Shown in pieces: positions 1-9,052 of a DNA stretch of 64,000 nucleotides. The translations under genes were made by a program, and so were the position numbers. A model generated the notes under the pieces. The model was not told the DNA's origin. It made no database searches and was given only the letters and a program-made list of their open reading frames with translations. Position 1 is the first letter of the stretch. Every line of letters starts with the position of its first letter. Source of the stretch: Izhakiella capsodis (GTDB lineage: Bacteria > Pseudomonadota > Gammaproteobacteria > Enterobacterales > Enterobacteriaceae); the NCBI RefSeq assembly GCF_900115045.1, contig NZ_FOVC01000005.1, positions 124,001 through 188,000 of the forward strand, in the 5' to 3' direction.

Positions 1-1588
1 CCTCGCTACTTGTAACCCAGTTGTGATTACGCTGAGCAGCAAACAGATCTTCGCCCTGGGAATAATCGGCTGGGTTGAGTGAGACGTGCAGCAAACGCTG
101 CATTAACGTCATCATGATATCCTGATGCTCAGTCAGACGGGAAACCGTCTGTGCCGGAGTATGGGGCCAGTGTATAACCAGCGGGACCTTAAGCAGAGCA
201 CGATTTCCCGGATTATTCTCACCCTGCATGGCAATGCCGTGACGGCCAGTTATCACCACGACAGTATTATCGAGCAGTTGCTTTTGTTGCAACGTATTCA
301 GAATCTGCTGGATCTGATTATCTACACCGCCAATAGCGTCCGAATAATGGGTTATTGCCGCGCTCTCGCTGCCGCTGTCATCGCCGGTTGCATCAAACGC
401 CACGTAGGAGAACCAGGGTGCACTGTCGGGTTTAAGTCCATTGAGCCAGTGCTGCCACTGCGTTGTCGTTGCGCTATTGCTCTGGCTGGTTGCCGTCGGC
501 AGGGTGAAGTCAGCCAGCAGCGCCTGACGATAAAGCGGTGAGGTAAAACCGTCGCTGTCGAACAAACCGAACTGATAGCCTTGATGATGCAGGGCTATCA
601 TCAGGGCAGATGGTGTACGGGACGCCAGGATGCTGTCCATATAGCTGGGCGAAATGCCATAGAACAAACCAAACAAACCGCTGTCACTATCACTGCCAGA
701 ACTGAAGTGCTGAGTGAATTGTATGTTTTGCTCGGCAAAACGACTGAGTTGTGGCATGTCTTTGCTGAAGCTGGCGGCGTTAATTCCGTCAACGGTGATG
801 ATCAGCAGGTTTTGCCGGGTGCCAGCATCCCGATAGGTCAGGTTGCTCAGGGGGTAATCTATCGAGGCCGCCTCTGGGTTACCCTGTTGAATCAACCGAC
901 GCTGAAACTCTTTGGCATCCAGCATCCCGTGGCGCTCCAGGAAACCACGTGCGGTCATCGGATAGGAGAGTGGCAGGTTGTAGCGTTGCATGGTAATCGG
1001 CCGATAAAAGTTAGCATCAGCCCAGATATACATGACATGGCTAGTCACAAATGCACAGATAAAAAGCATAGCGAGCGGTTTGCCAAAATGACGCCGATTC
1101 AGACTTCGCAGCTTTTGCCAGCTCCAGGTTGCGAACAGCATTTCCACCAGCAGTATGACCGGAACACCGATAAACATCAGCTGCCAGTCACGTGTCAGCT
1201 CACTTTGGTCAGGGTTGATCACCAGCTCCCAGACCACCGGATTCAGGTGGAGATGGAAACGGTTATAAACTGCGCTGTCGACCAGTAACAGCGTCAGGCC
1301 GGAGGTCGCCAATACAACCGACAGAAAGCGCATCAGCCGCTGTGACATGACAATAAACGTCAGCGGAAAAATAATGAGCAGATAAGCAGCAAAAACAATA
1401 AAACTGAAGTGTCCAATCCAGCTGGAGATAGCGTAAACGCGTCCGGCCAGTGAGGCTGGCCAGTCAGAAAGCACCAGGTAACGGCTACCTAAAATAAATG
1501 CGCAGATGATGTTGAAGAGGGCGAACCAATGCCCCCAGCTTATCATTTGCGAAATTTTATCCAGATAGCGCTGTCGGTTCGTTACCAT
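1..1588 (-). CDS. yejM: YejM/LapC (PbgA) inner-membrane LPS-control protein, 3' end cut
   Basis: Reverse-strand reading from ATG at 1588 runs open through the window edge for about 529 residues, against roughly 586 for the E. coli protein, so the C-terminus is missing. The N-terminal ~190 residues contain several hydrophobic segments (membrane domain). The rest matches the periplasmic sulfatase/alkaline-phosphatase-like domain, including 'NLLIITVDGINAASF' and 'VVITGRHG'. The family protein acts at the inner membrane with LapB/FtsH to adjust LpxC stability and so LPS synthesis; early work linked it to cardiolipin traffic. It lies 20 bases downstream of yejL on the same strand, as in E. coli. 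The sulfatase fold is usually catalytically inactive in this family; that cannot be judged here. Confidence 0.93.
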   Translation of the reverse strand, partial: MVTNRQRYLDKISQMISWGHWFALFNIICAFILGSRYLVLSDWPASLAGRVYAISSWIGHFSFIVFAAYLLIIFPLTFIVMSQRLMRFLSVVLATSGLTLLLVDSAVYNRFHLHLNPVVWELVINPDQSELTRDWQLMFIGVPVILLVEMLFATWSWQKLRSLNRRHFGKPLAMLFICAFVTSHVMYIWADANFYRPITMQRYNLPLSYPMTARGFLERHGMLDAKEFQRRLIQQGNPEAASIDYPLSNLTYRDAGTRQNLLIITVDGINAASFSKDMPQLSRFAEQNIQFTQHFSSGSDSDSGLFGLFYGISPSYMDSILASRTPSALMIALHHQGYQFGLFDSDGFTSPLYRQALLADFTLPTATSQSNSATTTQWQHWLNGLKPDSAPWFSYVAFDATGDDSGSESAAITHYSDAIGGVDNQIQQILNTLQQKQLLDNTVVVITGRHGIAMQGENNPGNRALLKVPLVIHWPHTPAQTVSRLTEHQDIMMTLMQRLLHVSLNPADYSQGEDLFAAQRNHNWVTSSE

Positions 1589-1608
1589 GATTTTGATACC
1601 GTTGCCTT

Positions 1609-1836
1609 TTAGTGCGCTTTGTCTTCGCGGACGGAGGACTGGAGCGCCTCGGCGAAGGAGCGAGCCAGTGCTCTTCTCTGCGCTGGCGGTATATCGGTAT
1701 TAATGAGGTTTGTCACCATATTCCCCAGAACCATCAGGGAAAGATCGGTTGGTGTCTGATTCTGTTCCAGAATCTGAACCAGTTCTGCGAGGATTTTCTC
1801 CACGCGTTCGTCGCTGTATCGGGATGATTGTGGCAT
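1609..1836 (-). CDS. yejL: YejL family protein (DUF1414)
   Basis: A 75-residue protein of the usual family length, beginning 'MPQSSRYSDERVEK' and containing the conserved block 'DLSLMVLGNMVTNLI'. It is acidic and helical, with no signal peptide or membrane segment. No biochemical function is established for this family. It is placed directly before yejM on the same strand, and yejK diverges from the other side, which is the E. coli arrangement. The opposite-strand reading frame over the same bases is a shadow. Confidence 0.93.
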   Translation of the reverse strand: MPQSSRYSDERVEKILAELVQILEQNQTPTDLSLMVLGNMVTNLINTDIPPAQRRALARSFAEALQSSVREDKAH

Positions 1837-2020
1837 AACGATAAATAATCAAGTGTTCGACTGAGTTAAGGGGAATTATCCTACAGTAAATTCACGATTT
1901 ATTCTGCTCTTTTATCACAGTGGAGCGGTTAAGCCAGCAGAATAATGTCGTCACTTTATGTATTGATTGCCAGCCTGAGCTTTGATTGAATACCCCCTTA
2001 TGGTCTTTGGAGAGTTTATC

Positions 2021-3025
2021 ATGAGTCTGGACATCAACCAGATTGCCCTGCATCAGCTTGTTAAGCGTGATGAGCAGACGCTGGAGCTGATACTGCGCGA
2101 TTCTTTGCTGCCTGCCACAGAGGCGGTGAGTCAAATGATGGAAGAGCTGCACCGGGTTTACAGTGCGAAAAATAAAGCTTACGGCCTGTTTAATGAGGAT
2201 AGTGAGCTGGCAGACGCATTGCGACTTTGCCGCAAGGGTGAACATGATTTTCTGGCTTTCAGTCGCGCAGGCACTGCCAGACTACGTGACGAACTGAGTA
2301 AATACTCTTTCGCCGAGGGCGGCATCGTTCTGTATAGCCATTATCGCTATCTCGCGGTTGAATACCTGCTTGTTGGGGTGCTCAGCAGCCAGAGCAGTAT
2401 GCGCGTTAATGAAGATCTCGATATCAGCTCGACCCATTATCTGGATATTAATCATGCAGATATCGTTGCTCGTATTGATCTTACCGAATGGGAAGCAAAC
2501 CCGGAATCAACGCGCTACTTGACCTTTTTACGTGGTCGGGTAGGGCGTAAGGTTGCCGATTTCTTCATGGATTTTCTGGGTGCAAGGGTCGGACTGGATA
2601 CTAAAGCGCAGAACCGTGGCCTGTTGCAGGCGGTTGATGATTATTGTTCTGATGCCAGTCTTGATAAACATGATCGCCAAAGTTACCGTCAGCAGGTATA
2701 CAGCTACTGCAACGATCAGCTGCAGTCCGGTGCGGAGATTGCGCTTTCTGATCTCTCGCAGGAGCTTGAACCCTTGTGTGGAAAGAGTTTCGAAGAGTTT
2801 ACCCATCAGCAGGGCTATGAGCTGGAGGAGCACTTTCCTGCCGATCGCAGCACTCTGCGTCAGTTGACAAAATATGCCGGTAGTGGGGGAGGGTTAACAC
2901 TCAATTTTGACGCCATACTGCTTGGTGAGCGTGTTTTTTGGGATCCGATGACCGACACGCTGACGATCAAAGGAACGCCGCCTAACCTGCGCGATCAACT
3001 GCAGCGCGCCATCGGTAGTAAGTAA
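2021..3025 (+). CDS. yejK: Nucleoid-associated protein YejK (NdpA)
   Basis: 334 residues, against 335 in E. coli. The reading frame extends upstream to 1982, but the ATG at 2021 ('MSLDINQIALHQL') matches the known N-terminus and is preceded by 'ggagagttt', a good ribosome site, so I start there. The protein belongs to the YejK/NdpA family, found in the spermidine nucleoid fraction and reported to bind topoisomerase IV in E. coli. It is cytoplasmic with no membrane segment. It is transcribed divergently from yejL-yejM, with a shared upstream region at 1837-2020, and ends at a strong bidirectional terminator. Confidence 0.93.
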   Translation: MSLDINQIALHQLVKRDEQTLELILRDSLLPATEAVSQMMEELHRVYSAKNKAYGLFNEDSELADALRLCRKGEHDFLAFSRAGTARLRDELSKYSFAEGGIVLYSHYRYLAVEYLLVGVLSSQSSMRVNEDLDISSTHYLDINHADIVARIDLTEWEANPESTRYLTFLRGRVGRKVADFFMDFLGARVGLDTKAQNRGLLQAVDDYCSDASLDKHDRQSYRQQVYSYCNDQLQSGAEIALSDLSQELEPLCGKSFEEFTHQQGYELEEHFPADRSTLRQLTKYAGSGGGLTLNFDAILLGERVFWDPMTDTLTIKGTPPNLRDQLQRAIGSK

Positions 3026-3048
3026 GCTGGCGTATGATACACGACAAT

Positions 3049-3076
3049 AAAAAACGCCGCGATTGCGGCGTTTTTT
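3049..3076. terminator. Bidirectional terminator between yejK and rplY
   Basis: An A-run, the stem CGCCGC, loop GATT, stem GCGGCG and then a T-run form a symmetrical intrinsic terminator. It sits between the convergent ends of yejK (plus) and rplY (minus) and can serve both. Confidence 0.85.
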
Positions 3077-3093
3077 ACATGCTGCAGAGAGGC

Positions 3094-3378
3094 TTAAGCG
3101 CGAACGAAGTCGATGTGACTGACTTTTGGCTTAAACGGATGGCGCTGTACCGCCTGAATCTTAACCTTAGTCTCTTTTCCATCGATAACCAGAGTCAGAA
3201 CTTCGTCATAAAATCCTGGCTTGGCTTGCATGTTCATAACGCTGTCATGATCAAGTTCGATGGAGACAGCTGCTTCTTTACCACCATAAACAATAGCGGG
3301 AAATTTGTTAGCTGCGCGCAGGCGGCGGCTCGCACCCTTACCCTGCTCTTTACGTAATTCTGCATTCAGTGTGAACAT
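3094..3378 (-). CDS. rplY: 50S ribosomal protein L25
   Basis: 94 residues, identical in length to E. coli L25. The ATG at 3378 ('MFTLNAELRKEQGKGASRR') is chosen over an upstream ATG at 3423 because it matches the family N-terminus. L25 binds 5S rRNA in the central protuberance of the 50S subunit. Enterobacterial L25 is the short single-domain form, without the CTC-type extension, and this one fits that. It is a single-gene unit between yejK and radD. Confidence 0.97.
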   Translation of the reverse strand: MFTLNAELRKEQGKGASRRLRAANKFPAIVYGGKEAAVSIELDHDSVMNMQAKPGFYDEVLTLVIDGKETKVKIQAVQRHPFKPKVSHIDFVRA

Positions 3379-3498
3379 AATCATTCTCTTCAAATTAAAT
3401 GCCCGCTGCAGGCGACCCAGCAACAGGTTGAGGTTCTGCTAATGCGTAAGCAAAAGCGCGGCGAATTATAGCGATGTTTAGTGTTCACAGCAACGTCA

Positions 3499-5253
3499 TT
3501 AGCGTAATTCGTTGGCGCGTCGATAGCGGCCCTGATAATCGAATAGCTTCTCCCGCACCTGCCAGAGTTTTCCTCGTATCCGCGCAACAACGAAGTCCGG
3601 ATGCCGTAAAAACGCCTGTAACGCCACGACATCGGTTGCATTTTTCCAGCCGAGTGGCACGCCGGGTGCTCGCTGATGCGGACGCATAAATAACCGTTCA
3701 AAAGCGCCGCGCTGTGCGGGCGTGTGCAAGCGAAAACGCTCGCTGACGCTGGACCCGTCTTCATCATAGTAAACAGCCTTCAGCCATTCTCCCTTTTCAT
3801 CGAAGCCTGCGCTTAGCTGCATGCCACCGCAGCGTAAAACCCGTGCATCTTTCAATTTCAGCGCTGCTTTTAGCATATCGTCGGCATCCACAAGTAGGGT
3901 GTCGCAGCTATGGCAGCGGCGAGCAGCAATATCATTCTCTGCGCCGCAGTCGCCGCAAATTTTGAAGCGGAAGCGAAAGTCGCATTGCGAGCGATGGCCT
4001 GCGCCATCCGTCAATACGCCCTGGCAGCGGCGGCCAAAATGCTCGATTAGCATACCCTCAGCCGTGGTTTTCCCCCAAAAAGTGTTAGCAAAGCCACAGG
4101 CCGGGCAGAAGACCTGAACCGGATGGTTATCGCTGGCGCCTTTGGGCGAACCAATTTCCGGGATAAAAATGTCATGAGGATTGCCGGCGTAATCAAGAAT
4201 CAGACAACTGCATTTATCAGGACTGAGACGCAGGCCCCGTCCGACTATTTGCTGGTATAGGCTGACGGACTCCGTCGGACGCAGTATGGCGATGGTATCA
4301 ACATGCGGTGCATCAAAGCCCGTCGTTAATACCGCTACGTTAACCAAATAGCGAATGCGCCGCTGCTTGAAGTCGACAATGAGACGATCACGCTCTTTGG
4401 CCGGGGTGGCCGCGCTGATGAATGCTTTGCTTTGCGGCAGATAGCTGAGCACTTCTTTAGCATGTTCGACCGTTGCGGCAAAAATCATTACGGCTTGTCT
4501 TTTTGCACTAAAATCAACAATCTGCTGAATAATCTTTGGGGTGACACGCTGCTGTTTTTTTAATTCATTATTTAAATCGGCTTCGCTGAACAGACCATCA
4601 GGCCGGGCGACAAGTCGGCTGAAATCATACTGGACGATTGGCATGTCCAGCCTCTCCGGTGGTACCAGAAAGCCGTTTTTTATCATGTAACGCAGTGGTA
4701 ATTCATAGATGCAATCGCGAAACAGAGTGCGATGATCGCCTTTGATCATCCCGTGATAATGATACTGATAAATCCAGCCCTGACCGAGTCGATAAGGTGT
4801 TGCCGTCAGTCCAAGCAGGCGCAGTTCAGGGTTTCGACTGCGCAGATGATTAATAATTAGTTGATACTGGCTCTGTTCATCGTTGCCGATTCGGTGGCAT
4901 TCATCAATGATGAGCAGTGAGAAGGCGCGGTCGAAGCGCGGGAGATTTCGCGCGACGGACTGAACGCTGGCGAAAACTACGTTGCCATCACTCTCTTTTT
5001 TGGCCAGTCCGGCGGCGAAAATATCTGCCTCCAGTCCCCAGGCACAATATTTAGCATGATTTTGCTCGACCAGCTCTTTGACGTGGGCCAGTACCAGAAC
5101 ATGACCGCGAGCCAGACGAGCGAGACCGGCAATCACCAGACTTTTTCCTGCACCGGTAGGGAGTACGATCAGCGCTGGCTCTTTACTATGGCGAAAATAG
5201 CGAAGCGTCGCGTCTATCGCTTCTTGCTGATAAGGGCGTAGCGTAAAAGACAT
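3499..5253 (-). CDS. radD: RadD (YejH) superfamily 2 DNA helicase
   Basis: 584 residues from ATG 5253; the upstream in-frame ATG at 5277 is rejected because the family begins 'MSFTLRPYQQ'. Walker A is PTGAGKS (residues 32-38), the Walker B box reads DECH (117-120) and motif III is TAT (150-152). The helicase C-terminal domain contains the motif VI-like 'QQIVGRGLRL'. The C-terminal third has several Cys pairs (CPACGF, CGDCGAEN, CHSCDT) that look like zinc-binding sites. E. coli RadD helps repair double-strand breaks and crosslinks with RecA and SSB. It is a single gene, with its 5' side facing rsuA across about 310 bases. Confidence 0.93.
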   Translation of the reverse strand: MSFTLRPYQQEAIDATLRYFRHSKEPALIVLPTGAGKSLVIAGLARLARGHVLVLAHVKELVEQNHAKYCAWGLEADIFAAGLAKKESDGNVVFASVQSVARNLPRFDRAFSLLIIDECHRIGNDEQSQYQLIINHLRSRNPELRLLGLTATPYRLGQGWIYQYHYHGMIKGDHRTLFRDCIYELPLRYMIKNGFLVPPERLDMPIVQYDFSRLVARPDGLFSEADLNNELKKQQRVTPKIIQQIVDFSAKRQAVMIFAATVEHAKEVLSYLPQSKAFISAATPAKERDRLIVDFKQRRIRYLVNVAVLTTGFDAPHVDTIAILRPTESVSLYQQIVGRGLRLSPDKCSCLILDYAGNPHDIFIPEIGSPKGASDNHPVQVFCPACGFANTFWGKTTAEGMLIEHFGRRCQGVLTDGAGHRSQCDFRFRFKICGDCGAENDIAARRCHSCDTLLVDADDMLKAALKLKDARVLRCGGMQLSAGFDEKGEWLKAVYYDEDGSSVSERFRLHTPAQRGAFERLFMRPHQRAPGVPLGWKNATDVVALQAFLRHPDFVVARIRGKLWQVREKLFDYQGRYRRANELR

Positions 5254-5563
5254 AACAACCGTTGATGGCCGTGGCAAAACAGAATTATGCCATGAATTGA
5301 AGGCATAATGGCTATCTTCTCTGTGACTGGAGGAGAAGAGGAGTTATACTAAAACGCAACTGGCAGTCTGTTTTGTATAGCAGGCTGTTTCAGGGGCGTG
5401 CTGGTGTCATCAGGGCTATCGCCGCCACGGCGCCGGGAAATAAGTTATTTACGTTCTATTTATATTTTAAACAGATCATTTTTGGCCCCATTCAGTATGT
5501 TGCGCGACCGCGCTATCGTCTTAAAACACCGCCACTCACTTAAAAAAGGCAGTACAAAATTTA
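5254..5563. other. radD-rsuA divergent intergenic region
   Basis: About 310 bases carrying the promoters for radD (minus) and rsuA (plus). The rsuA-proximal half is AT-rich (for example 'ttatttacgttctatttatatttt'), consistent with a promoter, but no operator could be assigned. No small gene was recognised. Confidence 0.4.
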
Positions 5564-6274
5564 ATGCGACTTGATAAGTTCTTATCTCAGCAGCTGGAGA
5601 TCAGCCGTGCGATTGCCGGACGTGAACTACGCGCCCGGCGGGTAACCGTTGATGGCGAAACTGTACGTGACGGCGCGTTTAAACTGCATCCTGAGCATCA
5701 GGTTGAATATGATGGTAACCTGCTACAACAGCAGGTAGGCCCGCGTTATTTTATGCTAAATAAGCCGCAAGGATATGTTTGCTCAACGGAAGACACCGAC
5801 CATCCAACGGTCCTCTTTTTTTTACAGGAGCCAGCTGTCGGAAAGCTTCATTCTGCTGGCCGCTTGGACATTGACACCACGGGTTTGGTTCTGATGACCG
5901 ACGACGGGCAGTGGTCTCATCGCATAACTTCCCCACGTTATCATTGTGATAAAACTTATCTGGTCACGCTTAAATCACTGCTTATTGGTGATGAAGTGGC
6001 TAAGTTTTTTTCGGGAATTCAGCTGCATGGTGAAAAGCACCAGACTAAACCTGCCCGATTGGAAGTGCTGTCAGAACGGCAAGTCAGACTGACTATCAGT
6101 GAAGGCCGCTATCACCAGGTCAAAAGAATGTTTGCTGCGGTGGGTAACCACGTTGAAGCCCTGCATCGCGAGCGTATAGGCGGCATTGTTCTCGATGAAA
6201 CGCTGGCGCCTGGTGAATATCGCAAGCTGAGTGAGGAAGAGATTGCCAGCGTTGGACTGGCCCGCGAAGCCTGA
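5564..6274 (+). CDS. rsuA: 16S rRNA pseudouridine-516 synthase RsuA
   Basis: 236 residues. An N-terminal S4 RNA-binding domain (about residues 1-60, 'MRLDKFLSQQLEISRAIAGR') is followed by the RsuA/RluB-type catalytic domain. The motif 'SAGRLDIDTTGLVLMTDDG' (about 97-115) contains the catalytic Asp in 'GRLD', and 'GRYHQVKRMF' is the conserved C-terminal block. It isomerises U516 of 16S rRNA. It is followed 33 bases downstream by bcr on the same strand, the same pairing as in E. coli. Confidence 0.96.
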   Translation: MRLDKFLSQQLEISRAIAGRELRARRVTVDGETVRDGAFKLHPEHQVEYDGNLLQQQVGPRYFMLNKPQGYVCSTEDTDHPTVLFFLQEPAVGKLHSAGRLDIDTTGLVLMTDDGQWSHRITSPRYHCDKTYLVTLKSLLIGDEVAKFFSGIQLHGEKHQTKPARLEVLSERQVRLTISEGRYHQVKRMFAAVGNHVEALHRERIGGIVLDETLAPGEYRKLSEEEIASVGLAREA

Positions 6275-6307
6275 ATAAACATCATTAATATCAGGGGTAC
6301 TCTGGCT

Positions 6308-7507
6308 GTGGGTAAGGAAAAAAATTCATCATTGGGACTGGTGACCATCTGTGGTCTGCTGGCTATGTTGATGCCGCTTTCTATTGATATGTATTTACCG
6401 GCGCTGCCACAGATAGCCGCCCAGTTTGGCGTAGAACCGGGCAGCGTTCAGATGACCCTCAATGCGTATATTTTGGGGTTCGCTCTCGGCCAGCTGTTTT
6501 ACGGGCCGTTGGCCGATAGCTACGGACGTAAGCCAGTTATTGCCATTGGCACGCTAATCTTTGCGCTGGCAGCGGCGGCTTGTGCGCTTTCTCAATCTAT
6601 TGACACACTCATTAATATGCGTTTTTTGCACGGATTGTCAGCGGCGGCAGGCAGCGTGGTTATTAGCGCTTTGATGCGTGACAGCTACTCACGAGAGGAG
6701 TTTTCACGCATGATGTCTTTTGTCATGCTGGTGACAACCGTTGCACCATTGCTGGCACCGATAATCGGCGGCTGGATGTTGATTCTGTGGAGCTGGCACG
6801 CTATTTTCTGGACTATTTCTGCTGCGGCAATTGTTACCACGTTGCTGGTAGTGACTCAGATTAAAGAAACCCTGCCAAAAGAAAAACGTCAGAGGCTGCA
6901 TTTACGCACAACGCTTGGCAATTTTCTCTCGCTTTTACGTCATAAGCGGGTTTTTAGTTATATGTTGGCAAGCGGCTTTTCCTTCGCCGGATTGTTCTCG
7001 TTTCTGAATGCCGGACCTTTTGTTTATATTGAACTTAACCATATTTCGCCACAACACTTCGGCTACTATTTTGCTCTGAACATAATATTCCTGTTCCTGA
7101 TGACGCTAATAAACAGCCGCTTTGTCAGACGTTTCGGGCCGCTAACCCTGTTCAGGTTTGGTCTCATCATTCAGTTTATAATGGCGCTGTGGATGATAAT
7201 AGTTAGCGCTCTTGGGCTCGGATTTTTACCGCTGGTATTTGGCGTGGCGATGTTTATTGGCTGCGTGGCAATGGTGTCATCCAATGCAATGGCCGTTATT
7301 CTTGAAGAGTTCCCTCACATGGCCGGAACGGCGTCTTCGCTTGCGGGCACGCTACGTTTTGGCGTGGGGGCACTAGCCGGAGCACTGCTATCTTCGTTCT
7401 CATTTATCAGTGTGTGGCCGATGGTAAGCGTGATCTTTGTTTGCGCCAGCGCGTCATTGTTGCTTTTCTTCTATGCTTCACACCCGTCTAAAAATCACGC
7501 GAGCTAA
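6308..7507 (+). CDS. bcr: Bcr/CflA family drug efflux transporter (MFS)
   Basis: 399 residues starting at GTG. That start gives a good alignment with E. coli Bcr (start of TM1 'GLLAMLMPLSIDMYLPALP') and has 'aggggt' upstream. There are twelve predicted membrane segments of the DHA1 type, with the MFS A-motif region 'GPLADSYGRKP' after TM2. It exports bicyclomycin, sulfonamides and L-cysteine in E. coli. It probably shares transcription with rsuA. In E. coli bcr is followed by yejG and yejFEBA; none of these are present here, and mepS comes next. Confidence 0.93.
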   Translation: MGKEKNSSLGLVTICGLLAMLMPLSIDMYLPALPQIAAQFGVEPGSVQMTLNAYILGFALGQLFYGPLADSYGRKPVIAIGTLIFALAAAACALSQSIDTLINMRFLHGLSAAAGSVVISALMRDSYSREEFSRMMSFVMLVTTVAPLLAPIIGGWMLILWSWHAIFWTISAAAIVTTLLVVTQIKETLPKEKRQRLHLRTTLGNFLSLLRHKRVFSYMLASGFSFAGLFSFLNAGPFVYIELNHISPQHFGYYFALNIIFLFLMTLINSRFVRRFGPLTLFRFGLIIQFIMALWMIIVSALGLGFLPLVFGVAMFIGCVAMVSSNAMAVILEEFPHMAGTASSLAGTLRFGVGALAGALLSSFSFISVWPMVSVIFVCASASLLLFFYASHPSKNHAS

Positions 7508-7745
7508 ACGAGCTGATGAAGGACGAATACGGATCATTATTCTCTGCCAGTAATTGTTTTATTATCATTAATTTGCTTCGGCAATAGAGTTCAACCAGTA
7601 TTGAGGTTAAGCCTGAATAAAGCTGTACGGCTTCTTAAGGGGTTAAATATTACGGAGCTATCGCTGAGAGTATACCCCAGCTTATCGTCGCCTTCAGGAC
7701 GATGCTGGCAGGCAGGCGTTTCTTTTCAATGCTTCCGGAGATAAA

Positions 7746-7768
7746 AAATGCTGCCGATGGCAGCATTT
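7746..7768 (-). terminator. Intrinsic terminator downstream of mepS
   Basis: Stem AAATGCTGCC, loop GAT, stem GGCAGCATTT. On the minus strand it is followed by a run of T, so it fits termination of mepS, whose stop lies about 25 bases upstream. The rest of the 286-base bcr-mepS interval shows nothing recognisable. Confidence 0.75.
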
Positions 7769-7793
7769 CTGTTCTGCATTCAGGAAGGGATGA

Positions 7794-8369
7794 TCAGCTT
7801 TGCGTGCTGCTCAGAACGCGTCTGGCTTCACGGTAGCGATGCTTCCAGTAGCTGTTATTCAGGCTGGAAATCATTACGCCACTGCTGGTCGATGCATGAA
7901 CGAAATTATCGTTTCCTAAATAGATACCTACGTGGCGTCCCGTTGATCCTGCGTGGAAGAGGACTAAATCTCCAGGTCGTAATTTACTACGCTGAACGCT
8001 ACGACCTGATTCACGCTGCTGAGACGTTGAACGCGGAAGGCTCAGGCCAAACTGCTCGCGAAAAGTGGTTTGAACGAAAGCGGAGCAGTCGATGCCTCGC
8101 TTACTCTCCCCACCAAGCCGGTAACGAACACCTTTCCAGCTGGCGTACTGGTTCATTAAACGGGATTTAATATCCACATTCTGAACCATTTTTTCAAATT
8201 CATCCTGAGACGCTTGCAGTAAAAAACTGCTTTTGTTTTTAACTGCATGCGTCTCAGTGTTTGCGTTGTATTGTGATTGAGATGTACTGCATCCTGCAAG
8301 TATCGTTGCCAGCGCAACGGCGGGTATCGCCCGCAAAATGTATCTCATAATTGGTTGAGACTTGACCAT
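7794..8369 (-). CDS. mepS: Murein DD-endopeptidase MepS (Spr), lipoprotein
   Basis: 191 residues. The signal peptide ends in a lipobox L-A-G-C with lipidated Cys27, so the protein is predicted to be an outer-membrane lipoprotein. An NlpC/P60 domain follows from about residue 65, with the catalytic triad visible as Cys95 in 'GIDCSAF', His146 in 'GRHVGIY' and His158 in 'FVHAS'. It cuts D-Ala-mDAP crosslinks to let new glycan strands be inserted and is normally degraded by Prc/NlpI. The N-terminus 'MVKSQPIMRYILR' matches E. coli Spr. Confidence 0.95.
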   Translation of the reverse strand: MVKSQPIMRYILRAIPAVALATILAGCSTSQSQYNANTETHAVKNKSSFLLQASQDEFEKMVQNVDIKSRLMNQYASWKGVRYRLGGESKRGIDCSAFVQTTFREQFGLSLPRSTSQQRESGRSVQRSKLRPGDLVLFHAGSTGRHVGIYLGNDNFVHASTSSGVMISSLNNSYWKHRYREARRVLSSTQS

Positions 8370-9052
8370 TATGTTTGTTATCCCTTGAAGTCCTTAACGA
8401 CGAAGTCGCTAGCAGAATTGCAGAACAAATTGAGATTAATAAGACCAGTGCCGTAAGATAATTCCTGAGTAATTAAAAGGTGTCTAATCACACAAATTTA
8501 ATCAAGATAGCAGGGAATAACTCTGACATTTTACCAGCCAATGAAGGAGGTTAACTTAATAATAGTCTTATGGCGAGGGATTTTGCAGACTTTTTATAGC
8601 TTTTTAGAATGTTTTATCGCATTTCTGACATTGTCTGCTTTTTATGCTGTAACCAAGTTCCAATATCATACGCTGTACCCACACCAAGAGAGACATGAGC
8701 TAGCCGGATAAAATCTCAGAATATTCACCATGCGCTTAACGTTTTTTCGTCTGCCCATTTTATTGCCTTATTTTTCGATCGCCCTATTTATCAGATAATA
8801 ATCCTGGTTAAGTGTATGTTTGCAGGCCAGTGTAGGCAACCACCCACTTAGCCGTATCCACCGTGGGTCCGTCAGGCTTTGTACGTCGAACATGATCTTT
8901 GGCAGGCCAAAAACGTGACAATAATGCTAAACGCGCCCCATAAAGCATGCAGAACTGAAATGAGGAAAGGCCGTGCGACACTAATCAACAATAGGAACAG
9001 GGGGCCTTTTTCAGCCATGACAATTCAGAGCGTGTTAATGACATCCTTTTAC
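8370..9052. other. mepS upstream region, no convincing gene
   Basis: About 680 bases, AT-rich in the first half, containing the mepS promoter region. In E. coli lpxT (yeiU) sits between mepS and yeiR; I could not find lpxT-like motifs here in the frames I read. A 48-codon hydrophobic reading frame on the minus strand (8872-9018, 'MAEKGPLFLLLISVARPF') and a plus-strand frame (8879-9070) overlap each other. Neither has a clear ribosome site, so I do not call them genes. Confidence 0.4.

Noticed and set aside
125..1288. Plus-strand ORFs of 138 and 235 codons over the yejM region
   Set aside because: They lie antisense to a clearly recognisable yejM reading frame and have no family resemblance.
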